DNA of 64,000 bases, taken from assembly GCA_016222805.1 (NCBI GenBank), contig JACRQG010000046.1, forward strand, positions 186,001-250,000. The letters run 5' to 3'. The first letter of the stretch is position 1. Each line of letters begins with the position of its first letter. Positions 25,674 to 33,776 of this stretch are shown in pieces. The position numbers were made by a program, and so were the translations under genes. The notes under the pieces were generated by a model. That model saw only the letters and a list, made by a program, of their open reading frames with translations. It searched no databases and was not told where the DNA came from. This DNA is from Verrucomicrobiota bacterium (GTDB lineage: Bacteria; Verrucomicrobiota; Verrucomicrobiia; Opitutales; Opitutaceae).

Positions 25674-28003
25674 GCCAGCCGCGTGAAGCCGCGCTGCCCG
25701 CGCGGCACCCCGGACTCCTCGGCCAGGCGCCCCGCCGAGATGACCTCCTCCAAGCGGGTCCACGACGCCTCCATCGCCTCGAGCAGTTGTGCGTAGTGGG
25801 CCTCTGCGTGCGCCAGCATGAGATAGTGGTAGGTGCCCACCAATACGCCGTGCGTCCGCATCTGCCGTACGTGCAGCGCCTGCGCCAGCGGAGCGTCGGG
25901 CCCGAGGTCAAAACCGATCGATGGCGTCGCCGGCATCCCGCTCACGACGACGCGGCAGAGGGGATGGCGCGCCGCCAACTCGCGCAGACCCGCCTGCAGC
26001 TTCTCGCCGCGCGTCCAGATCGACTCTTGCACGCGCAGCCGCGGCACCTTCTCCAGCACGGCCAGCGCCGCCGCCGGCCCGACCCCGTCCGTCCAGTAGC
26101 TGGACGAAATGAAGCTCCCCTCTCCCGCCTGCATGACCGGCTCGCGGCCCACCACCACTCCAAAGGGAAAACCGTTGCTCATGGCCTTCGCGTAAACCGC
26201 GAGATCCGGCTCGATCCCGAGTCGTGCCATCGCCCCCGGAAATCCATAGCGCAGGCCGCTCGTGACTTCGTCCACCACGAACACCGCCCCGGCCGCCCGA
26301 CAGCGTGCCCCAATCTTTCCAACGAAGTCATCCTGCGGCCACTGCGCGCGCATCGGCTCCATCACCACCGCGGCGAGATTGCCGCCGAGCTGCTGCAATG
26401 CGCGCTCGAACGACGCGAAGTCATTGTAGCGGAAAGGCACCGCCGTGCCGCGCAACTCCCGCGGCACGCCCCGGGGCTCGAGACCGGGCAGGAGGTGGCC
26501 GTTGAGGGCGTCGGTCTCGCCCAGATTGGCGGCGAGGTACCAGTCGTGCCAGCCATGATACCCGCAGAACGCGACCCCGCTCCGGCCGGTCGCCGCCCGC
26601 GCGATGCGCACCGCCATGGCCATCGCGTCCCCGCCCCCGCGCGCATAACGGACCTTGCCGGCCCAGGGGTGCAGGGCGAGCAACTGCTCGGCCAACTCCA
26701 CCTCCTGCGGATTCACCAACGAGCAATAGGTACCGAGGGAGACCCGGCGGCGCACGGCCGCCGACACGTCGCGGTCGGCGTAACCCAGCAGGATCGCGCC
26801 GATGCCCCCCGCAAAATCGACGTAGCGCCGGCCGTCGAGACCCCAGACTTCGCAGCCCGCGCACCGCGAAAAGTACGACGGCCACTGCTTCGCATCGAAC
26901 ATCTCCGCCCGTTTCGAGAGGAGTCCCGTGCCACCCGAGATCACCGTGCGCGCCCGCTGCCACAACTCCGGCCCAGTCGGTGAGACCGGCGATGCGGAAG
27001 CTGGCAGGTGCGGGGCCAGCAGGCGGCACGCGTTGTGCAGGAAGATGTCGGCGATGTCGCCCCGCGTGAGTCCGGCATCCTCGCACGCCTCGCGCAGGCA
27101 GGTCAGCGATTCGAGTCCCACGAGCGCCATGGCACTCGTGGTTGGCGCCTGGTAGTCCGCCCGCAGCAGTTCGGGGTGCAGCCAGAAGAAGAAGTCGCCC
27201 GTCGTCACGCAGCGCCCGCGCAGCTCGCTGACCGCGAAGTCGGACCCCCACAACACGCGTCGTGGCCCGAGCACCGCCAGGGCCGCCCGGAAGGCCTCCG
27301 TCTCGCAGATGGCAGACGTGTCCACGACCGCGTGGTCGAGATCCGCGATTGCGTGCAGCCCCGCGCGGGCGTGGCGGTAGTTGAAGCTCCGCGCCACGTG
27401 CGCGAGGATCAGTCGCACCTCCGGATACCGGCGGGCCAATCGGCGCAACGAACGCTGGTTCTGCGGGTCCGCAATCGCTTCGTCGCGCACGAGGTGCAGC
27501 ATCAGGCAGCCCCGCACCTCGTGGAGGATCTCCCACATCCAATCCGGGGCAAACTCCTCCACGGACGCGTTCATCGTGTCCGGCCGTCCCGCATAGCAGT
27601 GGTAAACCTTGATCCCACAGAATCGTCCGCTCCGCAGCGCCGCCGCCACCTGTTCGCGGTCATCCGCCGGTGAGGCGAGCAGTAGCGCCCGACTCAACGG
27701 CGAACCGCGGTCTCGGACCTCGGCCTCCACCCAGGCGTTGATCGCCGGCCGATCGGCCGACTTCTGCGGCATGCCGAAGTACAGGCCGTGAATCGTCCGG
27801 TTGGGCATGACTCGCTGCAGCGCCTGCCGGTGCTCCGCGCAGCCCAGCGGCCCCTGCCCCTCCAGGAACGGCCAGGCTCCCCGGGCGAAGTGATCCGGAT
27901 GGTAAGGATGGGCGTGGATGTCGTAGACCTCCTGTGGCAGGAAATCCGCCAGCCGGGCGGCGATGACGTGGTCGCGGTCGGTCAGCTGCGAGACGTAGTT
28001 CAT
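25670..28003 (-). CDS. Amidohydrolase / class III aminotransferase fusion protein
   Basis: 777 residues from the ATG at 28003, which fits the domain start; the frame is open further upstream but overlaps the next gene. N-terminal half (~1-330) is an amidohydrolase-2-type TIM barrel: 'VYDIHAH' (D28, H30, H32), K132 in 'GIKVYHCY', H170, H202 ('ILAHVA') and D255 ('LWGSDF'). C-terminal half (~345-777) is a class III PLP aminotransferase of the glutamate-1-semialdehyde aminomutase type: 'WGLDGRRYVDFAGGIGA', 'CGYHGWHDW' (phosphate side), D578 in 'VVDEVTSG' and the PLP lysine K606 in 'YAKAMSNGFPFG'. No signal peptide. Both active sites look intact. It sits between a propeller gene and the esterase; substrate unknown. 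Confidence 0.88.
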   Translation of the reverse strand: MNYVSQLTDRDHVIAARLADFLPQEVYDIHAHPYHPDHFARGAWPFLEGQGPLGCAEHRQALQRVMPNRTIHGLYFGMPQKSADRPAINAWVEAEVRDRGSPLSRALLLASPADDREQVAAALRSGRFCGIKVYHCYAGRPDTMNASVEEFAPDWMWEILHEVRGCLMLHLVRDEAIADPQNQRSLRRLARRYPEVRLILAHVARSFNYRHARAGLHAIADLDHAVVDTSAICETEAFRAALAVLGPRRVLWGSDFAVSELRGRCVTTGDFFFWLHPELLRADYQAPTTSAMALVGLESLTCLREACEDAGLTRGDIADIFLHNACRLLAPHLPASASPVSPTGPELWQRARTVISGGTGLLSKRAEMFDAKQWPSYFSRCAGCEVWGLDGRRYVDFAGGIGAILLGYADRDVSAAVRRRVSLGTYCSLVNPQEVELAEQLLALHPWAGKVRYARGGGDAMAMAVRIARAATGRSGVAFCGYHGWHDWYLAANLGETDALNGHLLPGLEPRGVPRELRGTAVPFRYNDFASFERALQQLGGNLAAVVMEPMRAQWPQDDFVGKIGARCRAAGAVFVVDEVTSGLRYGFPGAMARLGIEPDLAVYAKAMSNGFPFGVVVGREPVMQAGEGSFISSSYWTDGVGPAAALAVLEKVPRLRVQESIWTRGEKLQAGLRELAARHPLCRVVVSGMPATPSIGFDLGPDAPLAQALHVRQMRTHGVLVGTYHYLMLAHAEAHYAQLLEAMEASWTRLEEVISAGRLAEESGVPRGQRGFTRLA

Positions 28004-28032
28004 GGAGCGGGGCGAAGTCGGCGGTGGGCGGG

Positions 28033-29535
28033 TCAGGGCGTGAACCGCAGCGCGAAGACATCCGCATCTTTTAAGACGAAGCGCAGGCGCACCGGCCGGC
28101 CGGCGAGCGCGCCCAGGTCGGAACGGCCCCGCCATTGCACGACGCGCTCCAGTTCGTTGCCAATCTGCTCCTGGCAGTCCGCCAGCGCATAGCCGGGGAA
28201 CGGCCGTCCGTCGGCATCCTGCACCTCGACCTTTACTCCGCCGGCAGCCGACGTCGCGAAGTTCAGGGTCAGCGCGCGGCCAGCGAAGATCAGCGGCTTG
28301 CTCAGCATCTCCCCGCCGTGGTAGTCGGCGCGCAGCGACGCGAAGCCGTCGAGCCGCAGCGAATACCGCCGCAGGTGCGCGGTCGGCTGGGCGTAGTCCT
28401 GGTTCACATAAAGAGACATTTCCGTCGGGCCCGTCGGCACGACGTTCAGCGCGGGGTAGTTCGTCCGCGACACCCAGTTCTGCGCGCCGATGCCGCCGCG
28501 GATGAATCCCTCCAGGAAAGTGCGATCGTAGAAACCCGCGTGCGCCGCCCCTTCCCCGGGGCGCGTCGTCATGAAGATCGCGTCCGAAGTGTCCTTGAAA
28601 TAGCCGGGGTTCACCTGGATGGCCGCCGCCTGCTCGTCCGTCAGCACGCGACGCCGCGGCATGAAGCGCGCCGCGATTGCCACGTAGAGGTGCGGGGCGC
28701 GGAAGTAGGGACTCGTCTGGTTGGTGTAGAGGTGTTCGATCGGCGCGGGGCCCGCCGGATGCCGGTACTCCAGCAGGACCGGCGGCGACCAGTGCGTGAA
28801 GTCGGCGCTGTCGCTGCGGACGATGCGGCGGATGCTGTTTTCGAACACCCGGAAATAGCACAGGTATCGCCCTTCGGTCGCCGACCAGAAGGGCACGTTC
28901 TGCGAGTCGAACATGTACTTGTAGGGAACCATCGCCTTGGTGATCACCGGCCCCGCCCCCATCCGCTGCCAGCGCAGGCCGTCCGCGGACTTCCAGGCGA
29001 TCAACCCGCTCTCCATCGTGCCACCGAGGGCCTTGAAACGCTCGTCCGCCGGCACGCCCGGTCGCTCATCGAGAAACGGGGAGAAGTTGTGCGAGGCGGG
29101 CGGCGCATCGGCCAGGACGATGTTGTTCCGGGTCGAACCGTGGGCGGCGAACTGCGTGAGCTCCGGCCGCGTCCAGGTCACGCCGTCGCGGGACTCCGCG
29201 CGGCACGTGACCTCGCTGTTGCTGCCGTCGCGGTCCGCCACGGGCTTACCCCGGTAGTAGGCGTAGAGGCGGTCGCCATCACGCACGACAGTGGTGTAGC
29301 CGCAAAACGGTCCTTCCCATGGCTGGTCGAAGCGGAGCACCACCCCCTCGTCGCGCGGGGAGTGCAGGTGCAACCGCGCGCCGGTCAGCTTCTCAATCAG
29401 AAAGTGGTCCACGAACAACTCCCGCCGCGACCCGATGTCGAGGGGGGCAGTCGCACCCTGGAGGCTGCCGGGCGCAAGCAGCAGCAGGTGGCCGAGGGCG
29501 ACCCAGAGGAAGCGGAGACGAGGGAGAATGACCAT
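28033..29535 (-). CDS. Secreted glycoside-hydrolase-like beta-propeller protein, paralogue 4 (diverged)
   Basis: 500 residues from the ATG at 29535, at the signal 'LRFLWVALGHLLLLAPGSLQG'. Shares the family plan with paralogues 1-3: 'RRELFVDHFLIEKL', 'FDQPWEGPFCGYTTVV', 'RAESRDGVTWTRPEL', 'WKSADGLRWQRM', 'SQNVPFWSATEGRYLCYFR', 'EHLYTNQTSPYFRAPHLYVAIAARF' and the C-terminal 'LTLNFATSAAGGVKVEVQDADG', 'WRGRSDLGALAGRPVRLRF'. Sequence identity to paralogues 1-3 is clearly lower. It lies 29 bases before the fusion gene and 37 bases after paralogue 5. Function is presumed glycoside hydrolase or binding protein, but no catalytic residues are assigned. Confidence 0.8.
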   Translation of the reverse strand: MVILPRLRFLWVALGHLLLLAPGSLQGATAPLDIGSRRELFVDHFLIEKLTGARLHLHSPRDEGVVLRFDQPWEGPFCGYTTVVRDGDRLYAYYRGKPVADRDGSNSEVTCRAESRDGVTWTRPELTQFAAHGSTRNNIVLADAPPASHNFSPFLDERPGVPADERFKALGGTMESGLIAWKSADGLRWQRMGAGPVITKAMVPYKYMFDSQNVPFWSATEGRYLCYFRVFENSIRRIVRSDSADFTHWSPPVLLEYRHPAGPAPIEHLYTNQTSPYFRAPHLYVAIAARFMPRRRVLTDEQAAAIQVNPGYFKDTSDAIFMTTRPGEGAAHAGFYDRTFLEGFIRGGIGAQNWVSRTNYPALNVVPTGPTEMSLYVNQDYAQPTAHLRRYSLRLDGFASLRADYHGGEMLSKPLIFAGRALTLNFATSAAGGVKVEVQDADGRPFPGYALADCQEQIGNELERVVQWRGRSDLGALAGRPVRLRFVLKDADVFALRFTP

Positions 29536-29572
29536 CGGAGTCGGCGGGGGAGTGAGACGGAGGAAGCGTGCT

Positions 29573-31135
29573 TCAGTCGGCCACGTACACGGCATAGACC
29601 CGGGCTGTACTGCCGACCGGAAACGTCACCTTGATCGCCACCGGCCGGTCCGCCGGCAAGTCGACAGAGCGGTTGCCCGGCCAGACCACGTCGACGGCGA
29701 GTCCGCTGGCGGACACGACCGCGGCGGCCGCACCCGAGTACCCGGGCAGTGCGCGATCCCGGGCGTCGAGCAGTTCCACCCGCAGCGGTGCGCCGCCGGT
29801 CACCCCATCGACATTGAGGCGTAGCTTCGCGCCGCGACCGGCCGTGAGCGGCGCCGTGACGAAATGCGCCGGGTTGTCGTCCTCCTTCGGCGTGAGGTGG
29901 CCGAAGCCGTCGCGGCGCAGGGTCGCCAGGCCGATCTCCATGGACTTCAGCTTCGCCCCGGTGTCCCAGTGCGAGTACCAGAGCATCGTGTGCTCGCCCT
30001 CATTGACGAAGGCATGGCCCTGGAGGAGCGCGATGTCGTCCCACTCCCCTTCCCGGCCGCGGGAGATGACCTTGAAGTCCGCCACCGGCTCGCGGAAGTG
30101 GATGCCGTCGTTGCTCAGGATCAGGCCGAGATCGACGCGCACGCCGAGCAGGTGCGGGGCCCCTTTCGGCGGCGGAGTCGGCGCGTCCTGCCACTGGCCG
30201 TAGAGCCCGATCAGCACGTTGCCGCGATTCCAGATCCCCGCCCCCATGTGCGTCTGCTGCCCGGTCACCCGGGGGTTGGCGAGTTGCCCCGGCCGGGCGA
30301 AGGCCAACGCCTTGGCCTGCGACCAGTGCACGAAATCCGGCGACCGGTAGGTCAGCATGAGACGGCCGGCATCGGTGCCATCGTTGCGTCCCGCCCAGGG
30401 AGCGATCAGCTGCCCGGGCGTGTAGTAGAAGTCACCGAAGCGGTAGAGGCCGGAGGCCTCGAAGCGCTCACCGCCGGCATTGGCCGGGCGGTCGCCAACC
30501 ACCCGCCACGTCAACCCATCCGCGCTGGTCGCGGTCACCGTCGCGCAGATCCGCTTCTCCTTCACCCCGAGGTTGCTCATGCCGCCCGGGATGTCCTCGT
30601 ACGGCACATGGGCGATGAAGGCCGCCTTGTAGCGCCGGCTCGGGTCCGGGTCGGCGGGGTCGTGCATGACCGAGAGGAAGTCGTTCACGCGGGTCAGCGA
30701 GAACGGCACACCTTCGATCAGGCAGATGTTGTTCTTCCGGCCGCCATTGAACTCGACGAGGCCGAGTTCCGGTTTGTTCCAGTGCACACCGTCCTCGCTT
30801 TCCGCGTAGCACATCGGCCGCCACATGCCCGGAGCCTGGCCCTTCAGGATCTGGGTTTCGAACATCCCGAGGTACCACATGCGGAACTTGCCGCCGACCT
30901 TGAGGACCGAGCCGTACAAGATCGCGTGCCCGTGATCCGGCGCGCCCGCGGGGCCGCGCCGCAGGACCGGATTGGCCGGGTGCTTGGTCGCGGGCACCAG
31001 GGTGAGCTTCAGGTTGTGCTGCCAGGGAATGCTGTGGTCGTCGAAGGCGAAGAGCACGCGCTCCGCGGCCGGAGCCGGGAGGAGAAGCCGGCCACCGAGG
31101 AAGAAACAGGCGGAAGCAAGGAGGCGTAGTTTCAT
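29573..31135 (-). CDS. Secreted glycoside-hydrolase-like beta-propeller protein, paralogue 5 (most diverged)
   Basis: 520 residues from the ATG at 31135; signal 'LLASACFFLGGRLLLPAPAAE'. Propeller-type repeats: 'GKFRMWYLGMFE', 'YAESEDGVHWNKPELGLVEFNGG', 'TATSADGLTWRVV', 'LTYRSPDFVHWSQ', 'LILSNDGIHFREP', 'GEHTMLWYSHWDTG'. The C-terminus keeps the closing beta-domain pattern in weaker form ('KLRLNVDGVTGGAPLRVELLDARD', 'RPVAIKVTF'). It is 38 bases downstream of the M14/esterase gene and 37 upstream of paralogue 4. It resembles predicted GH43/GH32-like proteins with 'DGxxWxKPxLG' blades. Its greater distance from the others suggests a different target. Confidence 0.78.
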   Translation of the reverse strand: MKLRLLASACFFLGGRLLLPAPAAERVLFAFDDHSIPWQHNLKLTLVPATKHPANPVLRRGPAGAPDHGHAILYGSVLKVGGKFRMWYLGMFETQILKGQAPGMWRPMCYAESEDGVHWNKPELGLVEFNGGRKNNICLIEGVPFSLTRVNDFLSVMHDPADPDPSRRYKAAFIAHVPYEDIPGGMSNLGVKEKRICATVTATSADGLTWRVVGDRPANAGGERFEASGLYRFGDFYYTPGQLIAPWAGRNDGTDAGRLMLTYRSPDFVHWSQAKALAFARPGQLANPRVTGQQTHMGAGIWNRGNVLIGLYGQWQDAPTPPPKGAPHLLGVRVDLGLILSNDGIHFREPVADFKVISRGREGEWDDIALLQGHAFVNEGEHTMLWYSHWDTGAKLKSMEIGLATLRRDGFGHLTPKEDDNPAHFVTAPLTAGRGAKLRLNVDGVTGGAPLRVELLDARDRALPGYSGAAAAVVSASGLAVDVVWPGNRSVDLPADRPVAIKVTFPVGSTARVYAVYVAD

Positions 31136-31173
31136 GGGGAGGCAGTGGGCAGGACTGGTCAGGCTTGAAAGGC

Positions 31174-33756
31174 TCACGGTGACGCGGGCCCAGGCCGCAG
31201 AAAGTCGACCAGAGCCTCCTGGAGGTTGGCGTGCCCGGTCCGGCCATCCCCGCGGTAGCGCAACTCGACCTTTACGCCGAGCGGCTGCAGTGCTCGCGCG
31301 AGCATGAGGCCCGACACGGCGGAGTGCGTTGGATCCGTCTGCGGCTCCCCGGGCACCGGCGGCTTGTCCTGGTTCGGAAACTCCAAAAAGACCGGCGGAT
31401 CGTCGCGGCTGGCGAATTCGATCGGGGAAAAGCGGCGGATCTGCGGCAGGTGCGCCTCGCGCGCGGCGAGGAACGGCGCAAACGACTCCGCGCGGGACGA
31501 CCCGGCGTAACCGAAGGCGTGCGCGCCGAACACGCTATTCGGGATCCACTCGCGCAGCTGCTGGGGGTCGAGCGAGACGACCGGGGACTTCGCGGCCACG
31601 GCCGCGAGTCGCGTGGACGCCCGGGCGATCGGATCCGCGCCCTGCGGATCTGCCATGTCGTCGTGCAACGCCAGCCAGAGCACGGCGCAGCCGCCGGCGC
31701 TTACCCCGGAACCGGCAATGCGCGCCGGGTCCACCTTCCACTCGGGCGCCTTCGCCCGCACGAACTGCAACGCACGACGGGCATCCCCGAGCGGCCACTC
31801 CACCGGCGGCGACACGCCCGCCGCGTGGGCATCGACGAGGAAGCGGTAGTTCACCGCCGCGACCGAAATCCCGGCTTTGAGCAGCGCCCGCACGTCGAGG
31901 TGGCGGTGGATTTCGCTCTTGTCGTCGGCGGCCCAGCCGCCGCCATGCACATAAAACACCAGGGGCGTGGGCTCCGCCGAACTCGCCTGCCAGAAGTCGA
32001 GGGTCTGGCGAAAGTGGGGACCGTAGGGCACCTCGGACCATGTCGGCGGAGTGGCGTCGGCCTCCGCCGTCCCCTGCTCCCGCTGCACCTCGGGCGGCGG
32101 CATCCATCCGGTGCGGTGCTGCTGGACCGGTTCGTAGCGGCAAGTCACAAAGAACAACCCGGTGCGGCGGGCGCGGTCCGGCGGCACATGGATCTGGACC
32201 TGGGTAAACCCGTCCGCGGGCCAACTCTCGTAACCGTCCGTCGGACTCGGCGCGAGGCCCTCGCCGTTCAACTCGACCTGCAGCCCGCGCACCTCGACAG
32301 CGGGCAGGCGCAGGCGAAAGCCGATGCCGTGCTGCAGCGACCCGGCATCGTTGTCCTTTGCCAGGAGCAACGCCGGTGCGGGGGTGTCGAGCCCCAGCTT
32401 GATTTCCGGCCCCGCTTCCAGGAAGCGCTCGAGCGCCCCGGCGGCGTGGCCGAACTGCTCGCGCAGGTTCCGCCGCAGACCCGGCAGGTCGGCGGGCGCG
32501 AGCGCCCGTTTGGCGTCCGCCGTCACCGCGCAGACGAAGGACGCCCGCCCCACCGTCTGCGGATACAGGAATCCCACCGCGAAGTCCGCCTGCCGATTCC
32601 ATAGTTCCACCCGGCTGCGCCGCCGTTCCGCGGCCGTCGCCCCATAGGCCGTGACAAAATGACCGACAAAGGACTTCACCCGGTTGACCGGGTAGCCCTC
32701 CGTCCGCTCATCCAGCCAAATCCCGTTCCCGATGCGCAACAGGCCGCGCGCCCGCGCCACCGCGCTCTGCTCCCACGCCACCTCCAGGGTCGCGGTCATC
32801 GTGTGGTACTTCGCGTATCCGTAGTGGGCGCTGTAGAACAACGCCGACCCACTCCAGGTCTTCTTCGCCAACGGGGCGAACTCCGGGCCGCCGAACACCC
32901 GCTGCGCATCCGCCTCGAAGCGGTCGGATGGGAACCCCGCCTCGCGACCCGCAGCGATCATCGCCTCGGTCACGCGCCAGTCCCACGGTCGCAGCGCATA
33001 GTTGGAATAGGCACTGCCGGTGATCTCCGTCATGATCTGACCGTGATACATCCGCCGCGCCCCGAGTTGGTCTGGCGCATACTCCTGGAGGCCGGTGCCG
33101 TGAAGATCGAGGTGCACGTCAGGCTGGTACTGATCGAACACCGACACTACCGCCGCCAGTTCCGGCGCCTCCTCGGGCTTGAGGAGGGTGAGCGATTTCA
33201 CATCCCAGACTTTGCCCGCCGCTCCCGTCCCGGTGTAGGGATCCACTTTGTGATCGTTGCGGAATCGATCCGTATGGAAAAGGGCCAGGGGATTCACCAC
33301 CGGCATCGCCAGCACGACCTGCCGCCGGCGGGTCAGCACCGCGTCGGGATCATCGCCCAGCAGCCACTCGATCAGGGCCAGCGCGCCGGTCGTGCCGCTG
33401 CGCTCCGGACCGCTGTGCAGCGCCGTCACGAGGCAAACCTGCTTGTCCGTGTCGGGGACCGTGCGATCCGTGATCCTGAGCAGCCAGACCGGCAGGCTCC
33501 GACCGCTCAGCCCGCGCGCCTCGAGGGTCACCCACTGCGGGTGCCGCTGCCGCCAGAACCGCAGCGTGCCCTCGTACTCCGCCTGCGTCAGGCGGTGCAT
33601 GGGCGGATAGGCCGTCGCCACCTCCGCCGCACGCCCCGTGGCCGGCGCCAGCGCCAGCCACGCGGCTGCGGCGAGGGCCCGGCGCGCCCCTCCTGCTCGC
33701 GCGGACACCGCGCCGCGCCCGGGGGGCCGCGCATCGTGGTTCGAATCCCGGGTCAT
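31174..33756 (-). CDS. M14 carboxypeptidase-like / alpha-beta hydrolase fusion protein
   Basis: 860 residues from the ATG at 33756, preceded by a GAGG; a signal or anchor segment lies at ~24-44 (ARRALAAAAWLALAPATGRAA). N-terminal half is a zinc carboxypeptidase M14: 'ALHSGPERSG' (ligands H114, E118), third ligand H219 in 'HLDLHGTG', and a probable catalytic Glu in 'TATLEVAWE' (E325 or E329). After a beta-rich linker comes an esterase/lipase-like domain (~560-860): oxyanion motif 'HGGGW' (604-608), nucleophile S686 in 'GSGVSAGG', Asp region 'DDPPVFLEF', and His in 'TGHANLQEAL'. Both active sites appear complete. The first gene after the TonB receptor (20-base gap), so exported hydrolase of a conjugate (amide plus ester) is a reasonable inference. 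Confidence 0.85.
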   Translation of the reverse strand: MTRDSNHDARPPGRGAVSARAGGARRALAAAAWLALAPATGRAAEVATAYPPMHRLTQAEYEGTLRFWRQRHPQWVTLEARGLSGRSLPVWLLRITDRTVPDTDKQVCLVTALHSGPERSGTTGALALIEWLLGDDPDAVLTRRRQVVLAMPVVNPLALFHTDRFRNDHKVDPYTGTGAAGKVWDVKSLTLLKPEEAPELAAVVSVFDQYQPDVHLDLHGTGLQEYAPDQLGARRMYHGQIMTEITGSAYSNYALRPWDWRVTEAMIAAGREAGFPSDRFEADAQRVFGGPEFAPLAKKTWSGSALFYSAHYGYAKYHTMTATLEVAWEQSAVARARGLLRIGNGIWLDERTEGYPVNRVKSFVGHFVTAYGATAAERRRSRVELWNRQADFAVGFLYPQTVGRASFVCAVTADAKRALAPADLPGLRRNLREQFGHAAGALERFLEAGPEIKLGLDTPAPALLLAKDNDAGSLQHGIGFRLRLPAVEVRGLQVELNGEGLAPSPTDGYESWPADGFTQVQIHVPPDRARRTGLFFVTCRYEPVQQHRTGWMPPPEVQREQGTAEADATPPTWSEVPYGPHFRQTLDFWQASSAEPTPLVFYVHGGGWAADDKSEIHRHLDVRALLKAGISVAAVNYRFLVDAHAAGVSPPVEWPLGDARRALQFVRAKAPEWKVDPARIAGSGVSAGGCAVLWLALHDDMADPQGADPIARASTRLAAVAAKSPVVSLDPQQLREWIPNSVFGAHAFGYAGSSRAESFAPFLAAREAHLPQIRRFSPIEFASRDDPPVFLEFPNQDKPPVPGEPQTDPTHSAVSGLMLARALQPLGVKVELRYRGDGRTGHANLQEALVDFLRPGPASP

Positions 33757-33776
33757 GCCTCGATGCTTCAACCCAC

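Noticed and set aside
28004-28861. N-terminal extension of the amidohydrolase/aminotransferase frame
   Set aside because: The extra ~286 codons are Arg/Pro-rich, resemble no domain and overlap the propeller gene. The ATG at 28003 precedes a good domain start.
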